From Acinetobacter sp. TR3 (GTDB taxonomy: Bacteria; Pseudomonadota; Gammaproteobacteria; Pseudomonadales; Moraxellaceae), in contig NZ_CP114264.1 of NCBI RefSeq assembly GCF_027105055.1, positions 1,984,001 through 2,048,000 on the forward strand: a DNA stretch of 64,000 bases, read 5' to 3'. The notes beneath the pieces were generated by a model that made no database searches, was not told where the DNA came from, and saw only the letters and a list, made by a program, of their open reading frames with translations. A program made the position numbers and the translations under genes. Below, piece after piece: positions 54,605-64,000 of the stretch. Each line of letters starts with the position of its first letter. Position 1 is the first letter of the stretch.

Positions 54605-55675
54605 GTGCGCCAAGCAACAGTTTATATTGATAGTGATGCACTACAATATAATTTAAATCGTGTTAAACAACTTGCTCCACATTCAAAAATTGTCAGTATG
54701 GTCAAAGCCAATGCCTATGGACATGGAGTTAAAGACTGTTTAGCCGCCTTGGATGCAACAGATGCCTTTGGTGTCGCCTGTTTAGAAGAAGCTTTAGAGA
54801 TCAGGCAACTCGGATATACTCAGCCAATCACCTTGATTGAGGGTGTATTTTCAGAAGATGAAATGCAACAAGTAATTGAGCACAAACTCGAATGCCTGAT
54901 TCATCAAAGTCAGCAAGTTGAATGGTTGATTCAGCATAAGCAAGCTTATAATGCTTTGGGCTTAAAAGTTTGGGTCAAGCTAAATAGCGGAATGAACCGT
55001 TTAGGCTTTAAAGTGACTGAAATTATCGATGTCATCCAACGTTTAAAATCGGAAGGCTTTAGCTGTGTCCTCACCATGCATTTTGCCAATGCAGATGCCG
55101 ATCACCCTTTAAATGAACAACAAAAGCAGCAATTTCTCCATGTCAAAGAAGCATGCGCCCCTATCTTAGCATCATGCTGTAACTCTGCTGCGATCTATAA
55201 ATATCCTGAATTGCATTTCGATTTCGTTCGCCCAGGTATCATGCTTTATGGCGCAAGTCCATTTGCTGACAAAAATATATATGAACTTGATTTAAAGCCT
55301 GTAATGACCTTTAGTGCAGAAATCATTGCGCTTAATCAAATTCAACAAGGTGAATTTGTAGGATATGGTTCTAGCTTTACGGCTTCATGCCCATCAAATA
55401 TTGCCATTGTTTCCATTGGATATGGTGATGGTTACCCACGTGCTTATTTAAAACCAAATTTCGTTGCGATTGATCAACAACTTGTTCCTGTTATTGGTCG
55501 TGTCAGCATGGACATGATTGCGATTGACGTTACTCAGGTTAAAGCTGAATTAGGTGCTAAAGTAGAACTATGGGGCAAACATCGACTCGTCGATGATGTC
55601 GCTGCGGCAAATGGCACGATTGGTTACGAATTATTATGTCGGTTAAGTAATAGACCCATTCGAAAAGTGATTTAA
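54605..55675 (+). CDS. alr: alanine racemase
   Basis: The 356-residue PLP enzyme makes D-alanine for peptidoglycan. The PLP lysine is in VSMVKANAYGHGV (about residue 34). The catalytic tyrosine is in FVGYGSSFTA (about 253), followed by SIGYGDGYPRAY. The start is taken as GTG at 54605 with AAGGAG at 54590, giving MRQATVYIDSDALQYNLNRV, the expected N-terminus; the ATG at 54557 lacks a good site. Confidence 0.95.
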   Translation: MRQATVYIDSDALQYNLNRVKQLAPHSKIVSMVKANAYGHGVKDCLAALDATDAFGVACLEEALEIRQLGYTQPITLIEGVFSEDEMQQVIEHKLECLIHQSQQVEWLIQHKQAYNALGLKVWVKLNSGMNRLGFKVTEIIDVIQRLKSEGFSCVLTMHFANADADHPLNEQQKQQFLHVKEACAPILASCCNSAAIYKYPELHFDFVRPGIMLYGASPFADKNIYELDLKPVMTFSAEIIALNQIQQGEFVGYGSSFTASCPSNIAIVSIGYGDGYPRAYLKPNFVAIDQQLVPVIGRVSMDMIAIDVTQVKAELGAKVELWGKHRLVDDVAAANGTIGYELLCRLSNRPIRKVI

Positions 55676-55683
55676 AACAGATA

Positions 55684-55712
55684 AAAAATCCAAGCCTTTG
55701 CTTGGATTTTTC
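55684..55712. terminator. bidirectional terminator between alr and the Anbu operon
   Basis: AAAAATCCAAG pairs with CTTGGATTTTT over a 6-nt loop, with a T-run on the plus strand and an A-run (T-run on minus) on the other. Confidence 0.9.
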
Positions 55713-55720
55713 TTAGATGA

Positions 55721-56455
55721 TTACAAACCATAATCAGTCGTAGGCTTTGGTAACTCTTGAAGTCCACGGCGCAAGGTATCAGACCACTGTTTACTAATTT
55801 GGGTAAAGTAAGGATCATCTTCTCGGATGCGTTTCCCTTCAGGAATTTTAAAACTATCTTTATGATAAACCAACGCGTCTAAAGGCAATCCAACAGAAAC
55901 ATTAGACCTTAATGTTGAATCAAAAGAGATCAAACTGCAACGTAACGCATCATCTAATGGCATCGTATAGTGCAGTGCACGATCTAAAATTGGCTTTCCA
56001 TACTTACTTTCACCAATCTGGAAATATGGGGTATCGGTAGTCGCACAGATAAAATTACCTTGTGGATAGACATTATACAGTTGCATTTCCTCACCCTGTA
56101 TCTGCCCACACACCAAAATACTACACGAGTAGTTCATCTGTTCCTGAGTATCGGTCGTAACATCCTCGAGTACCTTACGCAAAGTCTTTCCAATTAATTC
56201 AGCAACTTCAAACATGGTATTTGCGCTATATAAATTTGGCTCTTGATGTAATGCTAAAGCATTTTGTAAATGACCAATAACAGCTTGTGTTGTTGCTAAA
56301 TTACCTGCTGTTTGCAATGCAATAAAACGCTCACCTTCAACACCAAAGGTATGTAATTTACGAAATACAGAAATATGATCGACCCCTGCATTAGTTCGAG
56401 TATCACTAATCAATACCAAACCTTGCTCTAATCTTAATGCACAACAATAGGTCAT
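55721..56455 (-). CDS. Anbu (proteasome beta-subunit-like) peptidase
   Basis: The 244-residue Ntn-hydrolase family protein resembles HslV and the proteasome beta subunit. Anbu has Thr as the first residue after Met: MTYCCALRLEQGLVLISDTRTNAGVD fits, so the start is put at 56455 rather than 56479. The mature Thr2, Asp18 region (ISDTRTNAG) and Lys of the triad are plausible. It forms helical or ring assemblies; peptidase activity is weakly supported. Last gene of the four-gene operon. Confidence 0.9.
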   Translation of the reverse strand: MTYCCALRLEQGLVLISDTRTNAGVDHISVFRKLHTFGVEGERFIALQTAGNLATTQAVIGHLQNALALHQEPNLYSANTMFEVAELIGKTLRKVLEDVTTDTQEQMNYSCSILVCGQIQGEEMQLYNVYPQGNFICATTDTPYFQIGESKYGKPILDRALHYTMPLDDALRCSLISFDSTLRSNVSVGLPLDALVYHKDSFKIPEGKRIREDDPYFTQISKQWSDTLRRGLQELPKPTTDYGL

Positions 56456-56472
56456 CTCTTCTTCTCTTACCT

Positions 56473-57252
56473 TCAACAAGCCAAAACTTGAACCGTAGAT
56501 ATCATACTTTCCATCCCACCTTGCTCACGGATACCTCGAATTGGTGCAACATCTAGATAATCACGACCAACTGCGACATAAATATGATTTTTTGGGGTAA
56601 ATATCTGGTTACTTACATCGAAACAATACCACTCATTTTCTACAAAAACCTCAGCCCATGCATGACTGGCTAGGTGCGGTTGATTTGCATCATATATATA
56701 GCCAGACACATAACGAGCTGGTAAATGTAATCCACGGCACATTGCAATTAAAATATGTGCATGATCTTGACATACACCTTGTCTTGCATGAAATGCATCA
56801 ATTGCAGCAGTCGTCACTGAGGTGGTCTCAGGCTGGTACTGAACTTGTTGTAAAATTTTCTCAGATAAAAGTATTAAATGCTTACGATCTTTTACTTTGA
56901 CCACCGCCTGAGCAAAATCAAGCATACTTAGATCGCAACACGTCATCATGGTACGCTGCAAAAAAAGCATTGGAGAAACATCCGTTTCTACATAGCCGAG
57001 TTCTGTTGCATATAAATCAACGACACCTTGTGCCATAATGGTCAAGTAGCGATATTCATGCCTCTGAGTTGCAGTAATCCATAAATTATTAAATGCGTCT
57101 CTTTGACATGAATATTGTCCCGGCACACTAATATGCCAGTTTTCTATGCTTTGGTGCATAGAACTCTGTGGCATCATTTTAATCGATTGCACACTATTTC
57201 GAGCAACTTGCGTATAACGATAGTGCGTTTGATGATTCACCATGAGTTTCAT
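56473..57252 (-). CDS. transglutaminase-like cysteine protease family protein
   Basis: The 259-residue protein has an N-terminal beta-type domain (MKLMVNHQTHYRYTQVARNSVQSIKMMP) and a transglutaminase core: Cys in RQGVCQDHAHILIAMCRGL (about 165), His in HLASHAWAEVFVENEWYCFDVSNQ (about 205) and the following Asp. It is cytosolic and is known from bacterial Anbu operons. It overlaps the alpha-E gene by 4 bp. Confidence 0.92.
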   Translation of the reverse strand: MKLMVNHQTHYRYTQVARNSVQSIKMMPQSSMHQSIENWHISVPGQYSCQRDAFNNLWITATQRHEYRYLTIMAQGVVDLYATELGYVETDVSPMLFLQRTMMTCCDLSMLDFAQAVVKVKDRKHLILLSEKILQQVQYQPETTSVTTAAIDAFHARQGVCQDHAHILIAMCRGLHLPARYVSGYIYDANQPHLASHAWAEVFVENEWYCFDVSNQIFTPKNHIYVAVGRDYLDVAPIRGIREQGGMESMISTVQVLAC

Positions 57253-57851
57253 GAGAATGCCTCAAATTGATTTTCTAACTTATAGGTAAAGGCATAAAAC
57301 TGATTTAAATAAGGTTGCTCTTTTAGAATCTGCCAATTTGGCTGCAAGTCATCCCAACCTAGTTCAAATAACTGTTCAATAATCGGATCAATCGAAGCTA
57401 TAACATCCTGAATATTATGTTGAAAACGGAAATGCGTATCAATTTTTTCAATACATTGTCCAACATGAAAGAATAAGAAAACATCGTTTTGTTCTGTTTT
57501 TAAAAGAGCACAACACTTCCCTACGACGGCTTGAATCTCTTCACCATCTGATACTGCATTTTTAATTATATGATTCAGCTCAGCATAGGTTTGAGCTGAC
57601 AGTAAACCACGTAATTCTTGAATATTATCTCGAGCAATCTCAAGCTGGCTCAATAAAGAATAGGGTTGTTGATGATCTAGCATAAAATTATTCAGATTCT
57701 CAGCATCATCGATATGTAAACAAAGTGCTTGAGCAAAATCTGCTGCTTGTTCATCATCACAAAATGGCAAATGGCTAGCAACATGACCAATTCTAAATAA
57801 ATAACGACCTAACCAATAAATATGATGAGCGCTTGAGCTAAGTAAAAGCAT
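57249..57851 (-). CDS. alpha-E domain protein (short form)
   Basis: The 200-residue helical protein begins MLLLSSSAHHIYWLGRYLFRIGHVASHL, matching the alpha-E start (normally LSRTADHLYWMARYIERAE). The family is usually about 300 residues, so this copy is about 100 shorter, with sequence only partly like it. It is coupled to the transglutaminase gene by an ATGA overlap. The biological role is unknown; it co-occurs with Anbu and an ATP-grasp protein. Confidence 0.85.
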   Translation of the reverse strand: MLLLSSSAHHIYWLGRYLFRIGHVASHLPFCDDEQAADFAQALCLHIDDAENLNNFMLDHQQPYSLLSQLEIARDNIQELRGLLSAQTYAELNHIIKNAVSDGEEIQAVVGKCCALLKTEQNDVFLFFHVGQCIEKIDTHFRFQHNIQDVIASIDPIIEQLFELGWDDLQPNWQILKEQPYLNQFYAFTYKLENQFEAFS

Positions 57852-57936
57852 AAATTTCCTCCCTTATATATGATCAAAATCCCCAAAGTACGGCACTAGG
57901 CTATAGACTTTGGACTAAAACTCTTAAGGAAAGCGT

Positions 57937-59487
57937 TCAAGAATGCAATGTTTCTACAACCCATGTATCTTTGATACCACCGCCTTGAGAGGAATTAACC
58001 ACTAAAGAACCCGCTTGCATTGCAACTCGAGTCAGACCTCCTGGCACAATCTCAGTACGATAAGGCGAACTCAAAACGAATGGACGTAAATCAATATGTC
58101 GCTCAGCAACCCCTTCAGACGTTAATGTTGGTGCTACAGAAAGTGCCAGAGTTGGTTGTGCAATATACAAATGTGGTGTTTCAATAATTTTTTGTCTAAA
58201 TAGTTCAATTTGTTGTTGATCTGCTTGTGGTCCAATCAACATCCCGTATCCACCCGAACCTTGTGCCTCTTTCACAACCAATTTTTCTAAATTATTAAGT
58301 ACATAATCCAAGTGTTCTTGATCACGACATTGATATGTCGGAACATTATTTAAAATTGCTGTTTCACCCAAATAAAATTGAATCATTTTATCAACATAAG
58401 GATAAATTGATTTATCGTCAGCAACACCTGTACCCGGTGCATTTGCAATCACAACATTTTTTTGCAAATAAGCCGACATCAGCCCTGCGACTCCTAATGT
58501 GCTATCAGGTCTAAAAGTCAACGGATCAAGGAAATCATCATCGACACGGCGATAAATCACATCAACTTGCTGACGACCACGGATTGTTTTAACAAACACT
58601 CGATCATTTTCAACAAATAAATCTCGACTCGTGACTAATGGCACATCCATTTCTCGTGCTAAAAATGAATGCTCATAATAAGCACTGTTAAAACGACCCG
58701 GTGTTAATACCACAATAAGTGGCTTATCCACATAAGCGTTCTCTTCTAAAATTGCTCTTAATAAAGTTGGATATTGTTCTATACCTTGCAAATTGTTACT
58801 GATACATAAGTCAGGCATTAGTTTTTGACTAATCTTACGACTCTCAATCATATAAGATACGCCAGACGGTGTTCTTAAGTTATCTTCAAGTACGAAGAAA
58901 TCACCCTGACCATCACGAATAATATCAATACCGCTAATTTGTGAATAAACCTTCCCTTTAAGATGATGATTTAACATATGTGGCTGAAATGCTTCATGCG
59001 CAATCACTTGATCAGCAGGAATAAGCCCCTCTTTTAAAATATGTTGTCCATGATAAATATCATCTAAAAATGAATTGAGTGCTTTCACACGTTGTGCGCA
59101 ACCTGATGAAATTTTTTCCCATTGTTTCTTTTCAATCACTCTTGGAATCAAATCATAAGGAATGGTTCGCTCAGCACCCTCTTGATCGCCGTAAACATTG
59201 AATGTGATTCCCTGATAAAGGAAATGTTGCTTCGCTTGACTACCAAGTGTTCGTAACTCATCGAGACTACGAATACTCAACCATTGTTCAATTTTTTTCG
59301 AAGCTTCCGCATTAAAACTTTTGTCATCAAGCATCTCATTAAAAAACTCAGATTTAAGCTGCTCAAACAAGTTTGTACTGACACTAAGTTGTGGGATAAA
59401 TGTAGACGAATGGACTGATACCGCTGCCGTTTGCTCTTGAGTATAATAATCCGCACTGACATGTAGGCTGTGTTCTTGTTCTGACAT
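57937..59487 (-). CDS. circularly permuted ATP-grasp (type 2) protein
   Basis: The 516-residue protein matches the circularly permuted type 2 ATP-grasp family (FNVYGDQEGAERTIPYDLIPRVIEKKQWEKISSG, RDGQGDFFVLEDNLRTPSGVSYMIESR, VVKEAQGSGGYGMLIGP). It is predicted to form a peptide or amide bond using ATP. First gene of the Anbu operon. The N-terminal ~40 residues are polar and unrelated to the core. Confidence 0.92.
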   Translation of the reverse strand: MSEQEHSLHVSADYYTQEQTAAVSVHSSTFIPQLSVSTNLFEQLKSEFFNEMLDDKSFNAEASKKIEQWLSIRSLDELRTLGSQAKQHFLYQGITFNVYGDQEGAERTIPYDLIPRVIEKKQWEKISSGCAQRVKALNSFLDDIYHGQHILKEGLIPADQVIAHEAFQPHMLNHHLKGKVYSQISGIDIIRDGQGDFFVLEDNLRTPSGVSYMIESRKISQKLMPDLCISNNLQGIEQYPTLLRAILEENAYVDKPLIVVLTPGRFNSAYYEHSFLAREMDVPLVTSRDLFVENDRVFVKTIRGRQQVDVIYRRVDDDFLDPLTFRPDSTLGVAGLMSAYLQKNVVIANAPGTGVADDKSIYPYVDKMIQFYLGETAILNNVPTYQCRDQEHLDYVLNNLEKLVVKEAQGSGGYGMLIGPQADQQQIELFRQKIIETPHLYIAQPTLALSVAPTLTSEGVAERHIDLRPFVLSSPYRTEIVPGGLTRVAMQAGSLVVNSSQGGGIKDTWVVETLHS

Positions 59488-59699
59488 AGAAACCTCGTCT
59501 CATCATTTATTTATATCTTAAATAAGCAATTTCAATGCCATTTAAATAAAGCGATTATTTTTTCATCAGACTTAAGATCATTCAATAAATCGACAGTTGT
59601 TTCAGTCGTAAATACGTAATCTCAAGATCATGGGCTTGCTAAATAGTGCTAGTTTTTTTATTGTGTCTGCTTTAGACCATTAAATTACGTATTACGCTT

Positions 59700-60710
59700 A
59701 TGTCATCCGTACAAGAAAAAGAAACTTCCAATAGCCTTTATCGCCAATGGCAGATATTGTCTCGTCTTTCTACAGGGAAATGGATGGGGACACGTGAATT
59801 ACAAGAAACATTACAACGTGAAGGAATCGAAATTAGTCTGCGAACCATTCAGCGGGATTTAAATCAGATTGCTCAACGCTTTCCCATTGAAAGCAATAAG
59901 ACTGTACCGCAAGGTTGGCGTTGGCGTTCAGATGCACCAATCCAAAGCTTGCCACATATGACCAGCTCTCAAGCTGTAACTTTTATGATGGTAGAAGAGC
60001 ATTTAAGACACTTACTTCCGCCAAGTTTACTTGAGGAAATGACACCTTGGTTTGATCTGGCAAAACGTAGTTTGTCTACACAAAACAATGTCAGACAATG
60101 GATCAATCGCGTTCGTATTGTTCCTGCTTCGCAACCATTAATCCCTCCGATGGTTGATAAACAAGCTCAACAAGCAATTTATGAAGGCTTGCTACAAGAT
60201 AAACAAATTGAATGTGTATATAAAGCACGAACCAATTCAGGCGAAGATAAGTCCTATATTTTAAATCCTTTAGCTTTGGTTCAAAAAGGTGCAGTAATTT
60301 ATTTAATCTGTACCAGAAATGATAAAACTGAAGTACAAACTTTTGCCTTGCACCGCTTTAAAGCAGCAACTGTACTTGATAGCCGTGCTTTACATCCCGT
60401 AAATTTTGATATTGATAACTATATTGAATCTGGTGCGCTTGGTTTCCGTGTAGATTACAACAAACCAACTGAACAGATTCAACTCAAATTGACGATGACA
60501 GAAAATACAGCAAAAAGTTTTTATGAAAGTCAGTTAAGTAAAGACCAAAAGATTACGCCGTTAGAAGAAAATATTGTTGAGGTTAGTGCAACAGTTCCTT
60601 TTACTTCTCAACTGGTTTGGTGGCTCAGAAGCTTTGGCAAAAAACTACTAAATATTGAACCTACTGCTGCTTATAATGCAGTGAAAGAGGTTGAGGAAAA
60701 TACTGAATAA
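59700..60710 (+). CDS. WYL-domain transcriptional regulator (YafY-type)
   Basis: The 336-residue protein has an N-terminal winged helix-turn-helix (QWQILSRLSTGKWMGTRELQETLQREGIEISLRTIQRDLNQIAQ, 15-60) and a central WYL domain (about 155-235, IECVYKARTNSGEDKSYILNPLALVQKGAVIYLICTRNDKTEVQTFALHRF). A C-terminal WCX-like extension follows. WYL proteins are often repressors of phage-defence or DNA-damage functions. It is divergent from the Anbu operon (212 bp apart), so it may regulate it; direct evidence is absent. Confidence 0.88.
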   Translation: MSSVQEKETSNSLYRQWQILSRLSTGKWMGTRELQETLQREGIEISLRTIQRDLNQIAQRFPIESNKTVPQGWRWRSDAPIQSLPHMTSSQAVTFMMVEEHLRHLLPPSLLEEMTPWFDLAKRSLSTQNNVRQWINRVRIVPASQPLIPPMVDKQAQQAIYEGLLQDKQIECVYKARTNSGEDKSYILNPLALVQKGAVIYLICTRNDKTEVQTFALHRFKAATVLDSRALHPVNFDIDNYIESGALGFRVDYNKPTEQIQLKLTMTENTAKSFYESQLSKDQKITPLEENIVEVSATVPFTSQLVWWLRSFGKKLLNIEPTAAYNAVKEVEENTE

Positions 60711-61042
60711 AAAAGAGAACCTTTCAGTTCTCTTAAATCTTTTATCAGTCTTATGTTTAAGCTTAAGGTTTGTTCTTATTATATTAAACATGTTCAAACC
60801 AATTTCGCTCCCCGCCCGATCAAAATTGGTTTGTACCTCATTCATCACCTTGGATTGAATTAACATTGGCATGCTAATTCATATCCATTGTAACGGATTC
60901 TCTTTTTCGTCATCATTAAAGCCCTCTTTGTTTGAATGTATCGTTAATATAACGAGGATTTTTTAAGCTGTGAAATAATAAAGATTGAAATCAAAAGCTG
61001 ATTTTTTGCTAGGCCGTTTGAATAACTAAATCTATAAAATAA
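60711..61042. other. gene-free spacer with several stem-loops
   Basis: The spacer between the WYL gene and the purA terminator has no convincing gene. It starts with AGAGAAC-CTTTCA-GTTCTCT, a weak terminator for the regulator gene. A second hairpin at 60795-60833 has an 11-bp perfect stem (CAAACCAATTT/AAATTGGTTTG) and a C-rich 17-nt loop. A third small dyad TCGTTA/TAACGA lies near 60943 before a T-run. It could encode a small RNA. Confidence 0.4.
60795..60833. ncRNA. candidate structured RNA with C-rich loop
   Basis: CAAACCAATTT pairs with AAATTGGTTTG around a 17-nt loop, CGCTCCCCGCCCGATCA, whose CCCCGCCC core stands out in this A/T-rich DNA. C-rich loops of this sort pair with ribosome-binding sites in Hfq-dependent sRNAs, but here only the hairpin itself is seen, and no promoter is identified. 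Confidence 0.3.
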
Positions 61043-61066
61043 AAAAGCTCCCATACGGGAGCTTTT
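61043..61066 (-). terminator. terminator of purA
   Basis: AAAAGCTCCC-ATAC-GGGAGCTTTT, with a T-run on the minus strand, 17 bp after the purA stop. Confidence 0.95.
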
Positions 61067-61082
61067 CAATCCTCACATCAGC

Positions 61083-62417
<1,335 letters not shown>

Positions 62418-62437
62418 TCATGCTGTTAAAATTGGAA

Positions 62438-62458
62438 GCTAAGCTTTTTAAACTTAGC
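62438..62458 (-). terminator. small stem-loop between hisZ and purA
   Basis: GCTAAG pairs with CTTAGC around a 9-nt loop just after the hisZ stop. It is too short for efficient termination and more likely an mRNA processing or stability hairpin between cotranscribed genes. Confidence 0.4.
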
Positions 62459-62460
62459 AA

Positions 62461-63627
62461 TTAAATTTTTTCAATTACCCATTGCCCATTTTGCAACACC
62501 ATTTGATGCGTCGCATAAGGTACAGAGCTTAAATCATCATTACCTAACAATTGCACTACACTTAAACCTTGAGTACGTGCATCAGCAATTGCATTCCATA
62601 GATCTTGTTGATTGCCTTTAGGAGCGACAACTGTTTCAATTTCAGCAAATTGTGTAGCGCCTAAAGCATATAAATCACAACTAAAACCTGTTGCTGGACG
62701 AGCACGACCAAAGTGCTCACCAATACCATCATAACGCCCACCCTGAGCAAGTGGCGCAGCGCGATTAGGCGCATAAATGGCATACATCAAACCCGTATGA
62801 TAGTGGTAACTACGCAGTTCAATGACATCTATACCAATATCAAGACTAGACCAGCGAGATCTTATTTCTGCAAAAGTTGTTCTCAATGCATCAAACGCAT
62901 TTTTAAAATCAACATCATTTAAAACATCTGGACTTAAATGTGCTTGCAAAGCTTCTAGATCGCTCGCATAACGACCTAGAGCATAAAAATCAGTACCCAT
63001 TGGCAAGTCTTGAGTAAATTCTTCTAATTCTGGTAAAGCCTTACGCTGATATAAATCAGACAGCTGATTTTCAGTATTTTTATTTAAACCAGCACGCTTA
63101 ACCAGACTACGGAATAAACCAACATGACCTAAGTCTAGGTGAACACCTTGTAAACTATCTGTTTTTTCCAACAAACCAAGCATAACATCAATCATTTCGA
63201 CATCAGCTTCGATGCTGTCATGACCATATAGCTCCGCACCCAACTGGAGTGGAGCGCGTGTTGCATTAAAGTTTTGCGGTTTTGTATGAAGGACTGTACC
63301 TGCATAGCAATAACGAGCTACACCTTCAATTGGTCGAACATGCGCATCAATACGTGCAACTTGCGGTGTCATATCCGCTCGGACACCAAGCAAACGACCT
63401 GAAAGTTGATCAATAACTTTAAATGTAACCAAATCTAAGTCTTGATTTGATTCTGAAAGTGAAGATAACGATTCGATGTATTCAATAAATGGTGTATATA
63501 CCAATTGATAACCGCGAACTGCAAGAAAATCTAATGCTTGTCTACGCAAAGCTTCAACAACTTGCGCTTGTTCGGGCAATACATCTGCTACCCCATCAGG
63601 GAGCAACCATGTCTCTGAAATGGTCAT
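62461..63627 (-). CDS. hisZ: ATP phosphoribosyltransferase regulatory subunit
   Basis: The 388-residue protein resembles histidyl-tRNA synthetase but lacks its anticodon domain. HisZ activates the short form of HisG in histidine synthesis. The start at 63627 (MTISETWLLPDGVADVLPEQAQVVEALRR) is the family N-terminus; an upstream start would add 32 residues of untypical Cys-rich sequence. The DMTPQVARIDAHV motif (about 88) is present. hisG is not in the window. Confidence 0.94.
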   Translation of the reverse strand: MTISETWLLPDGVADVLPEQAQVVEALRRQALDFLAVRGYQLVYTPFIEYIESLSSLSESNQDLDLVTFKVIDQLSGRLLGVRADMTPQVARIDAHVRPIEGVARYCYAGTVLHTKPQNFNATRAPLQLGAELYGHDSIEADVEMIDVMLGLLEKTDSLQGVHLDLGHVGLFRSLVKRAGLNKNTENQLSDLYQRKALPELEEFTQDLPMGTDFYALGRYASDLEALQAHLSPDVLNDVDFKNAFDALRTTFAEIRSRWSSLDIGIDVIELRSYHYHTGLMYAIYAPNRAAPLAQGGRYDGIGEHFGRARPATGFSCDLYALGATQFAEIETVVAPKGNQQDLWNAIADARTQGLSVVQLLGNDDLSSVPYATHQMVLQNGQWVIEKI

Positions 63628-63680
63628 GTTCAAACCTAAAATCTGTTCAATGTGGAGGCATCCACACAAAAAGCAACCAC

Positions 63681-63707
63681 ATAAAAAAATCGGGTGAATG
63701 CCCGATT
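63681..63707 (-). terminator. terminator upstream of hisZ
   Basis: AATCGGG-TGAATG-CCCGATT with a T-run on the minus strand. It stops transcripts coming from the partial gene at 63826 and lies before the hisZ promoter. Confidence 0.85.
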
Positions 63708-63773
63708 CAGCGTAGTGTAGCACGAAGATTTATATGATGCACCTGAGAATTTTAGGAAATTGAGTCTTTTAAA

Positions 63774-63800
63774 CATAGGTATCTAGTGTGGATACCTATG
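63774..63800 (-). terminator. stem-loop after the partial secreted-protein gene
   Basis: CATAGGTATC pairs perfectly with GATACCTATG over a 7-nt loop. It lies 25 bp downstream of the stop at 63826, in the minus direction, followed by TTTAAAAG. Confidence 0.65.
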
Positions 63801-63825
63801 AAAATACCAAAGATTTTAGAGTTAG

Positions 63826-64000
63826 TTACGCTGCACTGTATTCATATTTAACATCGTAAGTAACGCTATATCCATTCGCATTTACTGTCGCATTGATATT
63901 TCCTACAGATCCATTAAAACTACAACTATTAATCTTGAATTGACCTTGTGGTAATTGCGCAGTTACATCATTAGAACCACAGAATTCAGATTGATTAGTA
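63826..64000 (-). CDS. 3' end of a probably secreted protein gene (partial)
   Basis: The minus-strand frame is open from the window edge to a TAA at 63826-63828. The last 57 residues include two cysteines (SEFCGSNDVT and INSCSFNGSVG) and end in beta-type sequence YSVTYDVKYEYSAA, like a periplasmic or pilin-type protein with a disulfide. The rest lies outside. A hairpin follows. No family assigned. Confidence 0.65.
   Translation of the reverse strand, partial: TNQSEFCGSNDVTAQLPQGQFKINSCSFNGSVGNINATVNANGYSVTYDVKYEYSAA

Noticed and set aside
60648..60872. 74-codon minus-strand ORF across the end of the WYL gene
   Set aside because: It overlaps the WYL coding sequence and runs through a hairpin; composition is not protein-like.

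Overview
The window looks like a chromosomal segment of a gammaproteobacterium of the genus Acinetobacter. The evidence is low-GC, A/T-rich intergenic DNA, the aceI/aceR chlorhexidine-efflux pair, an Hfq with a very long Gly-rich tail (typical of Moraxellaceae), hisZ next to purA, and ppsR divergent from ppsA. The species cannot be named from the sequence alone. Most of the window is core genome. No tRNA, rRNA, prophage or CRISPR array was found.

Layout. 1-8.4 kb: the end of an unknown gene, aceI/aceR (biocide efflux and its LysR regulator), transaldolase, LysE and BenE transporters, a KefB/C-type antiporter, a damaged mgtC region and an RDD protein. 8.4-24.4 kb: a dienelactone hydrolase family protein, pepN, a small unknown protein, four tandem secreted DUF2147 paralogues, a Cys-rich unknown protein, thiM, an AraC/GyrI regulator, a Pif1-like helicase followed by a CHMI-family protein, two hydrolase/amidotransferase genes, a candidate 34-residue membrane peptide and glnS. 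24.5-34 kb: ppiB, lpxH, a nitroreductase, a DMT exporter, two nested insertion sequences, then hfq-miaA-mutL-tsaE order on the minus strand. 34-43.6 kb: two pseudouridine synthases, an orphan RelB-type antitoxin, a GNAT acetyltransferase, a glycine-zipper envelope protein, an LLM oxidoreductase with a double operator-like site, ppsR/ppsA and a GYF-RDD protein. 43.8-48.8 kb: the cyoABCDE bo3 oxidase operon. 48.8-52.9 kb: two envelope proteins and rpsF-rpsR-rplI. 53.1-64 kb: dnaB, alr, the Anbu proteasome-like operon with a divergent WYL regulator, purA, hisZ and the end of a secreted protein gene.

The mobile-element region is the most dynamic part. An IS1-family element (27718-28522, 8-bp TAATTTCA duplication) sits inside an IS5-family element (27695-29380, TTA duplication). 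The IS5 element landed in the 4-nt loop of what reads as the Rho-independent terminator of hfq, so the two 15-nt arms of that hairpin are now about 1.7 kb apart. A second damaged spot is at about 7405, where the start of mgtC is joined out of frame to a fragment of an outer-membrane-barrel-like gene.

The best candidates for under-described biology are the four-copy DUF2147 cluster with a conserved Cys-x2-Cys, the Anbu/transglutaminase/alpha-E/ATP-grasp operon with a WYL-type neighbour, the paired ATATCG-N8-CGATAT sites before the LLM oxidoreductase, the orphan RelB-like gene with a palindrome inside its promoter, and the hairpin-rich spacers before cyoA, rpsF and purA. I did not see a clearly new defence or mobile system.
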